From assembly GCA_015999745.1 (NCBI GenBank), contig JAECQP010000004.1:35136-99135 (forward strand): a stretch of 64,000 nt of DNA, written 5' to 3'. This document shows positions 47,144 to 56,261 of the stretch, piece after piece. Both the position numbers and the translations under genes were made by a program. The notes below the pieces were generated by a model. That model saw nothing but the letters and a program-made list of their open reading frames with translations, did not search any database and was not told the DNA's origin. Numbering within the stretch: the first letter of the stretch is position 1; each line of letters opens with the position of its first letter. Source of the stretch: Sphingobacteriia bacterium (GTDB lineage: Bacteria; Bacteroidota; Bacteroidia; Chitinophagales; Chitinophagaceae).

Positions 47144-49237
47144 ATGTCCGTTTTCAATCAAAGCCGCAGCAGGGTTATTCAAATTATATTTGCCGCCGTA
47201 TTTCTGGTGATTACCATTCAATTGATCAACCTTCAGCTTTTCTCCTCCAAATACAAACTGGCTGCGGAAAACAATGCGATCTACCGGAAAATCATTTATC
47301 CCGACAGGGGCATCATTTTCGATAGAAAAAAAAGGGCCCTGCTCGAGAATACCATCAGTTATGACCTGATGGTAACCCCCTCCGAAGCAAAAGGCATTGA
47401 TACCGCCGCGCTTTGTGCCCTGTTGGAGATAGATACAGCCGAATACAAGAAAAGAATCCGGGATGCCATATTTAAGAATACCAGCGTTAAGCCCAGTGTG
47501 TTTGAGCCCCTGCTGTCTCCGGATATGTACGCCAGGCTCAATGAAAACATGTATAAGTTTCCGGGCTTCATGCTAAGCGAACGTTCTGTAAGAACCTATC
47601 CTTACAATACCGCAGCCCAGTTACTGGGATACATTGCCGAAGTGGATACCACTTTCCTAAGAAGGCACAGGGAGGAAGGGTATGAAATGGGCGATTATGC
47701 CGGTATGAATGGATTGGAAAGAACCTACGAATCGGTACTGATGGGGCAGAGAGGTATTAAACGGTTTATCAGAGACAATAAAAGCAGGATTCAGGGGCCT
47801 TATGAAAACGGGCTTTTTGATACCGTAGCCATTGCAGGCAGAAACCTGTACACCAGCATTGATGTAGAAGTGCAACAACTAGCGGAAAAATTATTGCAGA
47901 ATAAAATCGGAAGCGCCGTTGCCATCAATCCACGTACCGGGGGCATCATTGCCATGGTATCCAGCCCAACCTATAATCCGAATGTACTCACCGGTAACGC
48001 CCGCAGAAAAAACTGGGGACGCATGGTAATGGATACTGCCAAACCCATGTACAACCGCGCCATCAAAGGGCAATATCCTCCGGGCTCCACCTTCAAGCCA
48101 CTGGGCGCCCTGGTAGCATTGGATGAAGGCCTGATCACCCCTTCTTATGGAGTTGGCTGCTCGGGCGGTTATGGCGCCTGTGGGGGGGTATATGTAAGAT
48201 GCGAGCACAAAAATCCCGGACACGCGGCCAATCTGCGGCTGGCACTGGCGAATTCCTGCAACTCCTATTTCTCAGACATCTTTCGGAAAGCCATTGACAA
48301 CAGAAAATACGGCAGCACCATCCAGGGTTACCTGAAATGGAAGGAATATATGAACGCCTTTGGTTTGGGAAGAAGACTGGAAGTAGATCTGCCCAGCGAA
48401 GACAAGGCCAGTATTCCTGATACCAGCAAGTACAATCGCTTTTTCGGGGGCGCAAGAAGATGGAACAGCTGTAGTGTTTTAACCCTGGGCATTGGCCAGG
48501 ATATGATGACGGCTACCCCGTTGCAAATGGCCAACCTGATGTGTATCATTGCCAATAAAGGATATTATTATCCGCCGCATTTTGTAGACAGCATTGAGCA
48601 GGAAACCGACAACGATACGGTGCTGATGGGCAAATACAGAAACAAACATATTGTAACACGTATTTCAGACAGTGCCTACCAGGCCGTACACGATGGGATG
48701 CACGATGTAACCGTTTACGGAACCTCCGCCTACATCAAAATACCAGGCGTTGAATATTGCGCCAAAACGGGTACCGCACAAAACCCGCATGGAAAGAATC
48801 ACTCCCTCTTTGTGGCATTTGCACCAAAAGACAACCCGAAGATTGCAGTTGCGGTAGTAGTAGAGAACGGAGGTTACGGATCCGTAGCAGCGGGACCAAT
48901 TGCGGGTTTTATCATGGAAAAATACCTGAACGATACCATCAGCACGGCCGGCCTTGCCAGGGTGGAAGAAGTATCCAAGACCGATCTGATTCCTTCGGCC
49001 ATTAAAAGCTGGTATCAGCGGAAAGATATAGAAAGACAGGCAAAGATTGCTCTGGAAGAAGCTGCTGCAAGAGCGGAAGAAAAAGAGGAAACCCATAAAG
49101 CCAGCACAGAAGTTCAGCTGGAACCTGTTTCAAAGCCCGTTGGCGGAAATGATACAGGCAATAAAACTAAACTCATTAAGTCGTCGCTTCTGTTGAATGA
49201 CGAAAAAAGAAAAAGAAGAGATACCGGTAAACCATGA
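47144..49237 (+). CDS. mrdA: Penicillin-binding protein 2 (elongation transpeptidase)
   Basis: A 697-residue class B PBP that cross-links peptidoglycan during elongation. One membrane helix (about 8-28) anchors it; the pedestal/dimer domain includes RGIIFDRKKRALLEN. The transpeptidase motifs are Ser315-Thr-Phe-Lys318 (PPGSTFKPL), NSCNS (SxN near 371) and AKTGTAQ (KTG near 541). A charged tail of about 70 residues rich in Glu/Lys follows the catalytic domain. It overlaps rodA by ATGA, which fits the obligate PBP2-RodA pairing. Confidence 0.95.
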   Translation: MSVFNQSRSRVIQIIFAAVFLVITIQLINLQLFSSKYKLAAENNAIYRKIIYPDRGIIFDRKKRALLENTISYDLMVTPSEAKGIDTAALCALLEIDTAEYKKRIRDAIFKNTSVKPSVFEPLLSPDMYARLNENMYKFPGFMLSERSVRTYPYNTAAQLLGYIAEVDTTFLRRHREEGYEMGDYAGMNGLERTYESVLMGQRGIKRFIRDNKSRIQGPYENGLFDTVAIAGRNLYTSIDVEVQQLAEKLLQNKIGSAVAINPRTGGIIAMVSSPTYNPNVLTGNARRKNWGRMVMDTAKPMYNRAIKGQYPPGSTFKPLGALVALDEGLITPSYGVGCSGGYGACGGVYVRCEHKNPGHAANLRLALANSCNSYFSDIFRKAIDNRKYGSTIQGYLKWKEYMNAFGLGRRLEVDLPSEDKASIPDTSKYNRFFGGARRWNSCSVLTLGIGQDMMTATPLQMANLMCIIANKGYYYPPHFVDSIEQETDNDTVLMGKYRNKHIVTRISDSAYQAVHDGMHDVTVYGTSAYIKIPGVEYCAKTGTAQNPHGKNHSLFVAFAPKDNPKIAVAVVVENGGYGSVAAGPIAGFIMEKYLNDTISTAGLARVEEVSKTDLIPSAIKSWYQRKDIERQAKIALEEAAARAEEKEETHKASTEVQLEPVSKPVGGNDTGNKTKLIKSSLLLNDEKRKRRDTGKP

Positions 49238-50568
49238 ACAGACAAAATAACATATCGCAGGGGGTAGACTATGTGGTGATATGGCTGTATGCCATTTTGG
49301 TAGCTATTGGTATACTTTGCATTTTCATGGTTGAATACCGTACAGGTACCAACTGGCTGCAATCATTCATTGGAGGAAAAACCAATTACAGCAAGCAGCT
49401 GATATTTACGGGCATCTGTACCATCATAGCTATGCTGATCCTGCTGACAGACAGTAAGCTCTTTACCGCATTTGCCAACCTTTCCTATATTCTCGGAATC
49501 CTGCTGATGCTGTCTACATTCGTTATTGGAAAGAATATCAGCGGATCCAAAAGCTGGATTCCTTTAGGGGGCGGATTTAACCTGCAACCGGTTGAAATTT
49601 GTAAAATTTTTACCGCCCTGGCGCTGGCCAAATACCTGTCGCGGCAGGAAACCGATTTCACCAAATTCAAGTCGCAGGTCATTGCCGGAGTCATCTGCCT
49701 GTTGCCTGCTGTAATATCAGTAGCGCAGCATGAATCGGGTATGGCCCTGGTTTATTTCAGTTTTTTCCTGGTGATGTATCGCGAAGGGCTTTCTCCTGCA
49801 GTGCTGATCATCGGGTTCTCCTTTGTGGCTTTGATTGTATCCACCTTACTGATAGAACCCAACACACTGGCCATCATCCTGTCGGTTGCAGCGCTGCTGG
49901 TGATTTATCTTTCCCGTAAAACCATTAAAAAAAGAAAGGGGCTCTTATACCTGGTACTGGTTATCTGGTTTGCCTGTGTGGGCATACAAAGGTTTGCCGT
50001 TCCATTCATTTTCAACAATGTATTGGAATGCTACCAGAGCGCAAGGGTATACAGCGCGTTTGGAAAAGACTACGACTGCAGCCAGAACAAACGCTCTGCA
50101 AAAAAATCGGACAAAACGCCACGAAAGCCCGACGACTACAATGTTCGCCAGAGTAAGATCGCCATTGGTTCCGGAGGATTCTGGGGAAGGGGATTTTTAA
50201 AAGGGACCCAAACCAGGGGTAAATATGTACCGGAACAGCACACCGATTTCATCTTCGCCTCCCTGGGAGAGGCTTTTGGGTTTGCCGGCAGTTTTGTATT
50301 CCTGATGATTTACCTGTTTTTGCTCATCCGGATCATCAATATTGCCGAAAGGCAACGAAGTACATTCAGCCGGGTATATGCTTATAGTGTAGCCAGTATT
50401 CTGTTTTTTCATATTGCCTTCAATATCTGTATGACCATTGGATTATTCCCTTCGCCGGGAGTAACTTTGCCATTGATCAGTTACGGAGGTTCCTCGCTGG
50501 TTTCTTTTACGATATTAATTTTTGTATTACTCAGACTGGATGCCGACAGGCAGATGGTACTGCGTTAA
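49234..50568 (+). CDS. rodA: Rod shape-determining protein RodA (SEDS glycosyltransferase)
   Basis: A 444-residue polytopic SEDS protein that polymerises lipid II into glycan strands with PBP2. Signatures include WIPLGGGFNLQPVEICKIFTALALAKYL, AQHESGMALVYFSFFLV, QSKIAIGSGGFWGRGFLKGTQT, PEQHTDFIFASLGEAFGF and PSPGVTLPLISYGGSSL. A charged loop (about residues 270-300, rich in Lys, with two Cys) sits before the conserved QSKIAIGSGG segment; extended loops here are usual in Bacteroidota. The next gene starts nine bases later. Confidence 0.94.
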   Translation: MNRQNNISQGVDYVVIWLYAILVAIGILCIFMVEYRTGTNWLQSFIGGKTNYSKQLIFTGICTIIAMLILLTDSKLFTAFANLSYILGILLMLSTFVIGKNISGSKSWIPLGGGFNLQPVEICKIFTALALAKYLSRQETDFTKFKSQVIAGVICLLPAVISVAQHESGMALVYFSFFLVMYREGLSPAVLIIGFSFVALIVSTLLIEPNTLAIILSVAALLVIYLSRKTIKKRKGLLYLVLVIWFACVGIQRFAVPFIFNNVLECYQSARVYSAFGKDYDCSQNKRSAKKSDKTPRKPDDYNVRQSKIAIGSGGFWGRGFLKGTQTRGKYVPEQHTDFIFASLGEAFGFAGSFVFLMIYLFLLIRIINIAERQRSTFSRVYAYSVASILFFHIAFNICMTIGLFPSPGVTLPLISYGGSSLVSFTILIFVLLRLDADRQMVLR

Positions 50569-50577
50569 ATAACCAAC

Positions 50578-51333
50578 ATGACCATTATTCCCTTATCAGA
50601 AGGAAGTTTTACCATAGATAAAACCAAACAGTTTATTCCCTTCGATACTGCAACAGAAGAATTGAACAGCCGTCCAACCGGGAGCCTGCTGGTAGAAATT
50701 CAGCCTTTTGCAGTGATAACCTCCAGGGATATTATATTGATTGATACAGGACTGGGCTACAACCTGCCTGATGGAACGCCGCAGTTGCACCATAACCTGA
50801 TGAAGGCCGGCATTAATCCATCGCAGGTAACCAAAGTACTGATGAGTCATCTTCACAAGGATCATGCCGGTGGAATTACCACAAAGAACAGCCTCACCGC
50901 AGAACAGTTCATTGCATTTCCCTATGCCACTTATTATGTGCAACAGCGTGAATTTGATTATGCCAAAACCATCGGCACTTTGTCCTATACCCTGTCGGAC
51001 TTTGCTTTGCTGGAAGAATTCAGCAGGGTGGAATGGCTGGAAGATGACATGGGGTATATAGACAATTATATCCGGTATGAGTTAACCGGAGCGCATAGTA
51101 AGTTTCACCAGGTATTCAGCATAGAAGATGAAGGGGAAATTGCATTCTTTGGAGGGGATGATGCCCCGCAACTACAACAAATGAAAAGCCGGGTTGTAGC
51201 CAAGTACGACTTTGATGGCAAAAAATGCATGGAGCTGAGAAGGCAATGGTGGGAGGAAGGAAACAAACAGGGATGGTCCTTTCTCTTTTACCACGACATC
51301 TCAGCTCCGGTGTATAAAAACAGCCCGTATTAA
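50578..51333 (+). CDS. MBL-fold metallo-hydrolase
   Basis: A 251-residue metallo-beta-lactamase fold protein. The metal motif SHLHKDHAGG (HxHxDH) lies at about residues 91-100, an Asp ligand in GGDDAPQ and a final His in YHDISAP. No signal peptide is seen, so it is probably cytoplasmic. It follows rodA by nine bases and likely ends the mre operon, but nothing in the sequence ties it to wall synthesis. The substrate is unknown. Its stop codon is shared (TTAA) with the convergent Spy-like gene. Confidence 0.85.
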   Translation: MTIIPLSEGSFTIDKTKQFIPFDTATEELNSRPTGSLLVEIQPFAVITSRDIILIDTGLGYNLPDGTPQLHHNLMKAGINPSQVTKVLMSHLHKDHAGGITTKNSLTAEQFIAFPYATYYVQQREFDYAKTIGTLSYTLSDFALLEEFSRVEWLEDDMGYIDNYIRYELTGAHSKFHQVFSIEDEGEIAFFGGDDAPQLQQMKSRVVAKYDFDGKKCMELRRQWWEEGNKQGWSFLFYHDISAPVYKNSPY

Positions 51334-51824
51334 TTTTTGGGAGTACGCTGCTCTTCCAGTCTTTTCTTTAATTCCGGGTTGTTCTCCATTCTTTTTTGAA
51401 AGGCCGGATTCTTCTTCATGCGTTCTACCAGCTCTTTCCGCATCATGTTGTTAAACTCTTTTTCCAGTTTCAGCACCTTATTGGCGCGCTCATCGCTGTT
51501 CAGGATTTTTTTGAAATCAACATTGTATTTTTTACGGATGGCCAGCGCTTTTTCTTCAAATGCAAGCTCATTGTCTTTGTTTTCTACCCTTGTCTTCCGG
51601 AGTTCGTCCATGTAACTGTTGTGAACCGGCCAGAATTTCTGGGCTTCTTCCACTGTCAGATTCAACTGACGGGTAACAAACGCCACTTTCAACGCTTCCG
51701 CATTTACACGGGGAGCAGGCTGATGCATCGCTTCATGCTTTTGCCTGGGGGCAGGCTGTTTATCCTGCGCTGAAGCGGTCAAAGCAACGGTCCCGATCAG
51801 CATCAATAGTAAGATCTTTTTCAT
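51330..51824 (-). CDS. Spy/CpxP-like periplasmic protein
   Basis: A 164-residue exported protein (signal peptide MKKILLLMLIGTVALTASAQ), highly charged and helical. The region LNLTVEEAQKFWPVHNSYMDELRK resembles the LTxxQ-type helices of Spy/CpxP chaperones and metal-sensing ZraP/CnrX-like proteins. Two Met/Lys-rich helices and a repeated pattern (KKNPAFQKRMENNPELKKRLEE) follow. It is the third gene of an operon with an ECF sigma factor and its membrane partner. A role in envelope stress sensing or chaperoning is therefore likely, but inferred. Confidence 0.8.
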   Translation of the reverse strand: MKKILLLMLIGTVALTASAQDKQPAPRQKHEAMHQPAPRVNAEALKVAFVTRQLNLTVEEAQKFWPVHNSYMDELRKTRVENKDNELAFEEKALAIRKKYNVDFKKILNSDERANKVLKLEKEFNNMMRKELVERMKKNPAFQKRMENNPELKKRLEEQRTPKN

Positions 51825-51843
51825 AATACGTGTTTTAAGTAGA

Positions 51844-52338
51844 TTATTTTATATCCGTGTTGCCGGCATTCTCGTTAAGAAATTGTTCCAGTTCTTCATC
51901 AGATACCTGGTTCAGGGAGGCAGTTTCTGCTGTTATTGTTTCATTGATCTCTTCCGAAACAGGAGAGCTGGTATGGCCTGCACCGGAAAGTACCGTTGCC
52001 GTAACCAGGTAGTTCTGTAATTCATCATCGGTGAGTTTGTTCATCTCTGCGGGTACATCTATCCGGCGGTACTGTTCATAGTTAAAAGGCTGTACATTTC
52101 TGTCGGTAAATATAAATCCGGCAGTAACCAGTATACCTGCCACCAATGCAGCGGAAGCATAGCCCATCCATTTACGAACCATGGGCATTTTTACAACAGG
52201 TGCGGATTCGGCAGGAATTTTCACGGAAAACCGTTCAAAATAGCCTTCCGGCACCGACTGCACCGGCAGCCTGGAAATGTTTTTCAGCAGCGGGGCAATA
52301 GCGTCCAGTTCTTCATTGATGTCTTTCTGGTTATTCAT
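51844..52338 (-). CDS. Putative anti-sigma factor (membrane-spanning)
   Basis: A 164-residue protein with a cytoplasmic N-terminal part (about 1-55), one membrane helix (about 65-88, WMGYASAALVAGILVTAGFIF) and an acidic periplasmic tail (SEEINETITAETASLNQVSDEELEQFL). There is no zinc-finger HxxxCxxC, so it is not of the ZAS type. It lies 33 bases after an ECF sigma factor gene on the same strand, the usual place for its inhibitor. The function is inferred from position and topology. Confidence 0.75.
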   Translation of the reverse strand: MNNQKDINEELDAIAPLLKNISRLPVQSVPEGYFERFSVKIPAESAPVVKMPMVRKWMGYASAALVAGILVTAGFIFTDRNVQPFNYEQYRRIDVPAEMNKLTDDELQNYLVTATVLSGAGHTSSPVSEEINETITAETASLNQVSDEELEQFLNENAGNTDIK

Positions 52339-52371
52339 GATGCTTCTTTGACTGATGGTTGAAATACAGGT

Positions 52372-52911
52372 TTAATGATTTTTAATAAATTCTTCAATTT
52401 TTTTGGCTGCGTGATGGTAGCTGGCCTTTAAAGCGCCAACACTGGTATCCAGAACCCTGCTCATTTCTTCGTAGCCCATATTATCAAAATACCGGAGATT
52501 AAACACCAGCTTTTGTTTATCGGGCAATTGCCGGATCGCCAGTTGCAGCTTCCATTCCAGCCGGTTTGCGTCGAAATTTGAATCGGCTTTTATGGAATTG
52601 CTGTACGCCTCTCCCAGCTGATCAAAATCAACAGCGGCCTTTCTTTTCTGCTGTTCCAGAAAACTCAGGCTTTCGTTGGTGGCAATCCGGTACAGCCAGG
52701 TGTACAACTGACTGTCTTCCCGAAATGAACCCAGCCCGTTCCATACTTTTATAAAAGTATTTTGCAATACATCATTTGTGTCTTCGTGAGCGGGGATCAG
52801 GCGCCGGATATGCCAATACAGTTTCTCCTGGTACTTTTTTACCAGCAGGGTAAAAGCATTTTCTTTTGTACCGGCCCTTTTAAAGGCGGTTACAATTTCA
52901 TCATCCTCCAT
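52372..52911 (-). CDS. ECF-type RNA polymerase sigma factor
   Basis: A 179-residue sigma-70 family protein of the extracytoplasmic function group. Region 2 (about 15-85) shows WHIRRLIPAHEDTNDVLQNTFIKVWNGL and YTWLYRIATNESLSFLEQ. Region 4 (about 120-175) shows LPDKQKLVFNLRYFDNMGYEEMSRVLDTSVGALKASYHHA. It heads an operon with a putative anti-sigma protein and a Spy-like periplasmic protein, so it probably answers an envelope or metal signal. No typical TAnnTTTG box precedes it; autoregulation is possible but not visible. Confidence 0.92.
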   Translation of the reverse strand: MEDDEIVTAFKRAGTKENAFTLLVKKYQEKLYWHIRRLIPAHEDTNDVLQNTFIKVWNGLGSFREDSQLYTWLYRIATNESLSFLEQQKRKAAVDFDQLGEAYSNSIKADSNFDANRLEWKLQLAIRQLPDKQKLVFNLRYFDNMGYEEMSRVLDTSVGALKASYHHAAKKIEEFIKNH

Positions 52912-53028
52912 ATATCTTCAGCGCTGTTTGTTCTACACTTATTAGATAAATTTAAGAGATGAACGTTTAATTATGCTTAAAATATATTTTCCGGGCTTAA
53001 TCCGGTTCTGTCTAAGCGGTCTTAAGGG

Positions 53029-53036
53029 TAATTTCG
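53029..53036 (+). promoter_or_regulatory. Putative -7 promoter element of ppc (TAnnTTCG variant)
   Basis: TAATTTCG, 23 bases upstream of the ppc ATG. The rest of the 148-base gap to the sigma factor gene shows no other clear feature. Confidence 0.4.
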
Positions 53037-53059
53037 GTATATTGTTTTTTTAAAATCAT

Positions 53060-55645
53060 ATGCCATCTTCAACTTATATACAGCATTTTAAATGGAACGT
53101 AACAGATAAGTATACCATCTACAACAGTCTGTTTGCTGCACTACCCTTTTCGGGCATTTCCAATGTGGGCGCCTTATTGCCGATTTTATTACAGGCCTGT
53201 GTAGACGGATACCAGGAGGGGAAGGAACCCATGGAGATCCTGGAGAACTTCTTTAAACAGCATACCCCCGCAGCTACAGAAGCCGAACAGATGGAACGTT
53301 TGTTCAAATTTGTACAGTATATAGAGCGGCAGGTAGTGCTGTTTGATGCCATTGAAGACGCAGCATTTGAAACCGTACACAACACCAACGGTTCGGGTAG
53401 TTTAAAAGCCCTGTACAATGAAGCCTATTATGCCGGAAAAGTACCGGCATTGAAAGAAAAGCTCCGGAACTTTAAAGTGCGCGTGGTACTTACAGCTCAC
53501 CCAACGCAATTTTATCCGGGAAGTGTGTTGGGCATCATTCACGACCTGGGGGAAGCCATTGCCAGGAACGATTTTCAAACAATCAACCTGTATATACAAC
53601 AACTGGGGATTACCCCTTTCTTCAATAAGAAACAGCCCACCCCTTTCGACGAAGCCATCAACCTCATGTGGTATCTTGAAAATATCCTGTACAAGTCTAT
53701 CGGTAATATTTACAACTTTATCCAGCGCGATATTTTCGATGGCGAATTCGACACGGAGAACCCATTCATAGAACTCGGGTTCTGGCCGGGTGGCGATCGC
53801 GATGGCAACCCTTTTGTGAATGCCGCCACAACCTTAAAAGTAGCAGAGTCGTTGCGCAGCGCCATCATCGTCTGTTATTACAGGGATATCCGGAAACTCA
53901 AACGCAGATTAACCTTTGCCGGGGTAGATACCCTTGTATCACAACTGGAAGAACAGCTCTACGAAAATGTATTCAGGCCCAAAGAAAGTAAGCGGGTACA
54001 TCGGGAGGAATTGATGGGTAAACTCATGGACATTAAAGCCTTGCTGTTAAAGCAACACCATGGCTTATATATTAGCCGGGTAGACAGCCTCATCAATAAA
54101 GTAAAAATATTCGGAACCTGGTTTGCCTCACTGGATATCCGACAAGACAGCAGGATTCATACCAAAGTGCTGAAAGATATTGACCAGACAACCCGTAAAC
54201 TCAATGGGAAGGGCATTCTTCCGGATAACTACGATGCATTATCTGAAGCGGATAAAATAGAAGCACTCTGTTCCATCAGCCAGGTAGTGGAAACAAAAGA
54301 TGTTACAGAAGAGATTTCAAAAGACACCATTGAAAGCATATTTGCCATACACTCCATACAGCAGATTAACGGAGAATCCGGTTGCCACCGCTATGTGATC
54401 AGCAACTGCCAGTCTGCACTGAACGTGATGGAGGTATTCGCCCTCTTCAGGCTATGCGGATGGGACACCGGCAAGCTCACCGTAGACATCGTTCCACTGT
54501 TCGAAACCATCGACGATTTGCAGGATGCGGAGAAAATCATGCATACGCTTTACACCCATCCTGTTTACAAAAAACACCTGTTGCAAAGAAACCTGCACCA
54601 GACCATCATGTTGGGATTCAGCGACGGTACCAAGGATGGCGGCTACCTGCAGGCGAACTGGAGCATCTATACCGCTAAGAAAGCGCTTACCGCTATTTCC
54701 AGGCAGCACAATTTCAAAGTGAAATTCTTTGACGGACGCGGAGGCCCTCCTTCCCGCGGTGGCGGCAAGACCAATAAGTTTTACGCGTCACTGGGCAGCG
54801 ATATCGAAAACGAAGAAATCCAGTTGACCATTCAGGGCCAAACCATCACATCCAATTTCGGCACCATTCAGTCTTCACAGTACAACCTGGAACAGTTGCT
54901 GAGTGCAGGTATCAGCAATACTGTTTTTGCCGCCAACAGGGCCCAGATCTCCGAAGCAGACAGGGAAATACTGAAAGAACTGGGAGCCATCAGCCACAGC
55001 GCTTATCAGTCTTTTAAAGAACATCCGCAGTTCCTGCCTTATATGCAACAGTTCGGTCCGCTCAACTATTACAGCAAAAGCAATATTGCCAGCAGGCCGG
55101 GTAAAAGGGGCAATGCCGAACAATTGAAATTTGAAGATCTGCGGGCAATTCCGTTTGTAGGAAGCTGGAGCCAGCTGAAGCAAAATGTACCCGGTTATTT
55201 TGGCGTCGGAACCGCCCTTCAGCAAATGAAAGACAATGGGAAATGGGAGCAGGTTCAATCCCTGTTCAACAATGTCTTATTCTTCAGAACGCTGATCGAC
55301 AACAGCATGATGAGTATGCTCAAATCCTTCTTTCCGCTTACTGCTTATATACAACAGGATCCTGTTTACGGGTCGGTTTGGGAAATGATTAAACAAGAAT
55401 TTGATCTCACCAAAAAACTGGTGCTGGAACTGGCAAATGCAAGCCAGTTAATGCAGGATGATCAAACAGGAAGAGCCTCCATTCTGATGCGCGACAAAAT
55501 TGTATTACCACTGCTCACCATTCAGCAATATGCGCTACACCAGCTACGGACCGGGAAACTTACCGATACACAGAAAGCTACTTATGAAAAACTGGTAACC
55601 AGGAGTATGTTCGGTATTATCAACGCCGCAAGAAACTCGGCTTAA
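53060..55645 (+). CDS. ppc: Phosphoenolpyruvate carboxylase
   Basis: Carboxylates PEP to oxaloacetate, refilling the TCA cycle. The 861 residues carry the first signature with the catalytic histidine (VVLTAHPTQFYPGS, about residue 140), GFWPGGDRDGNPFV, LGFSDGTKDGGYLQANW and the mobile loop FFDGRGGPPSRGGGK, here with Asp in place of the usual His in FHGRGG. The C-terminal allosteric region ends LVTRSMFGIINAARNSA; the C-terminal RNTG motif of typical PEPC reads RNSA here. The stop codon is shared (TTAA) with the convergent glycosylase gene. Confidence 0.92.
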   Translation: MPSSTYIQHFKWNVTDKYTIYNSLFAALPFSGISNVGALLPILLQACVDGYQEGKEPMEILENFFKQHTPAATEAEQMERLFKFVQYIERQVVLFDAIEDAAFETVHNTNGSGSLKALYNEAYYAGKVPALKEKLRNFKVRVVLTAHPTQFYPGSVLGIIHDLGEAIARNDFQTINLYIQQLGITPFFNKKQPTPFDEAINLMWYLENILYKSIGNIYNFIQRDIFDGEFDTENPFIELGFWPGGDRDGNPFVNAATTLKVAESLRSAIIVCYYRDIRKLKRRLTFAGVDTLVSQLEEQLYENVFRPKESKRVHREELMGKLMDIKALLLKQHHGLYISRVDSLINKVKIFGTWFASLDIRQDSRIHTKVLKDIDQTTRKLNGKGILPDNYDALSEADKIEALCSISQVVETKDVTEEISKDTIESIFAIHSIQQINGESGCHRYVISNCQSALNVMEVFALFRLCGWDTGKLTVDIVPLFETIDDLQDAEKIMHTLYTHPVYKKHLLQRNLHQTIMLGFSDGTKDGGYLQANWSIYTAKKALTAISRQHNFKVKFFDGRGGPPSRGGGKTNKFYASLGSDIENEEIQLTIQGQTITSNFGTIQSSQYNLEQLLSAGISNTVFAANRAQISEADREILKELGAISHSAYQSFKEHPQFLPYMQQFGPLNYYSKSNIASRPGKRGNAEQLKFEDLRAIPFVGSWSQLKQNVPGYFGVGTALQQMKDNGKWEQVQSLFNNVLFFRTLIDNSMMSMLKSFFPLTAYIQQDPVYGSVWEMIKQEFDLTKKLVLELANASQLMQDDQTGRASILMRDKIVLPLLTIQQYALHQLRTGKLTDTQKATYEKLVTRSMFGIINAARNSA

Positions 55646-56235
55646 ACATCTTTCCAGCGCCAGAGATGTATGCAGGCATAGGTTCTGTAAGGACTCCACC
55701 TGGAGGAGATCTTCAGCATTTGTTCTTTCATGGCTTTCTTATCGGAAGGGTCCAGTTTGTAAATAGCGGTCATGGCCTGCTGTATGCCCAGGTCATCCAC
55801 TGCAAAAACATCTTCACGGCCCAGGCTGAACATCAGCAGCATTTCCACGGTCCACCTGCCAACACCTTTGATTTGAACCAGTAATTCAATCACTTCCTCA
55901 TTGGTTAACTTCATGAGTTTTTTATCGGTAATACCCTGCTCAATACAAAAGGCAGCCACATTTTTTATATAACTTACTTTGGCATTACTCAAACCAATGG
56001 CACGAAGGATTTCAGAAGCGGTATCCAGTACCTGCTGCGGCCGGGGTTCCTTTCCATGAAAGAGTTTCAGGAATCTTTTAAAGATTACTTCGGCCACTTT
56101 TGTACTCAGTTGCTGGCTCATAATACCGGCCATTAACCGGAGCGGGATATTTTTCCGCATCTTCAGTTGGTGCAGGTCTTTCCCAATGATCTTGGCCAGT
56201 TTTTTGTCTTTTGAAAGATGTTGAACATATCCCAT
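55642..56235 (-). CDS. DNA-3-methyladenine glycosylase II-like (HhH-GPD)
   Basis: A 197-residue monofunctional base-excision glycosylase for alkylated bases (AlkA/MAG type). The helix-hairpin-helix is LVQIKGVGRWTVEMLL; the lysine position of bifunctional enzymes is Trp here. The catalytic aspartate is in DVFAVDDLGIQQAM. SPYRTYACIHLWRWKD at the end is typical. It lacks the N-terminal domain of E. coli AlkA, as is usual for short Mag-type proteins. Divergent from the MnmD-like gene with 26 bases between the starts. Confidence 0.9.
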   Translation of the reverse strand: MGYVQHLSKDKKLAKIIGKDLHQLKMRKNIPLRLMAGIMSQQLSTKVAEVIFKRFLKLFHGKEPRPQQVLDTASEILRAIGLSNAKVSYIKNVAAFCIEQGITDKKLMKLTNEEVIELLVQIKGVGRWTVEMLLMFSLGREDVFAVDDLGIQQAMTAIYKLDPSDKKAMKEQMLKISSRWSPYRTYACIHLWRWKDV

Positions 56236-56261
56236 ACGGTAAGTTAATTATTTTGCAGAAG

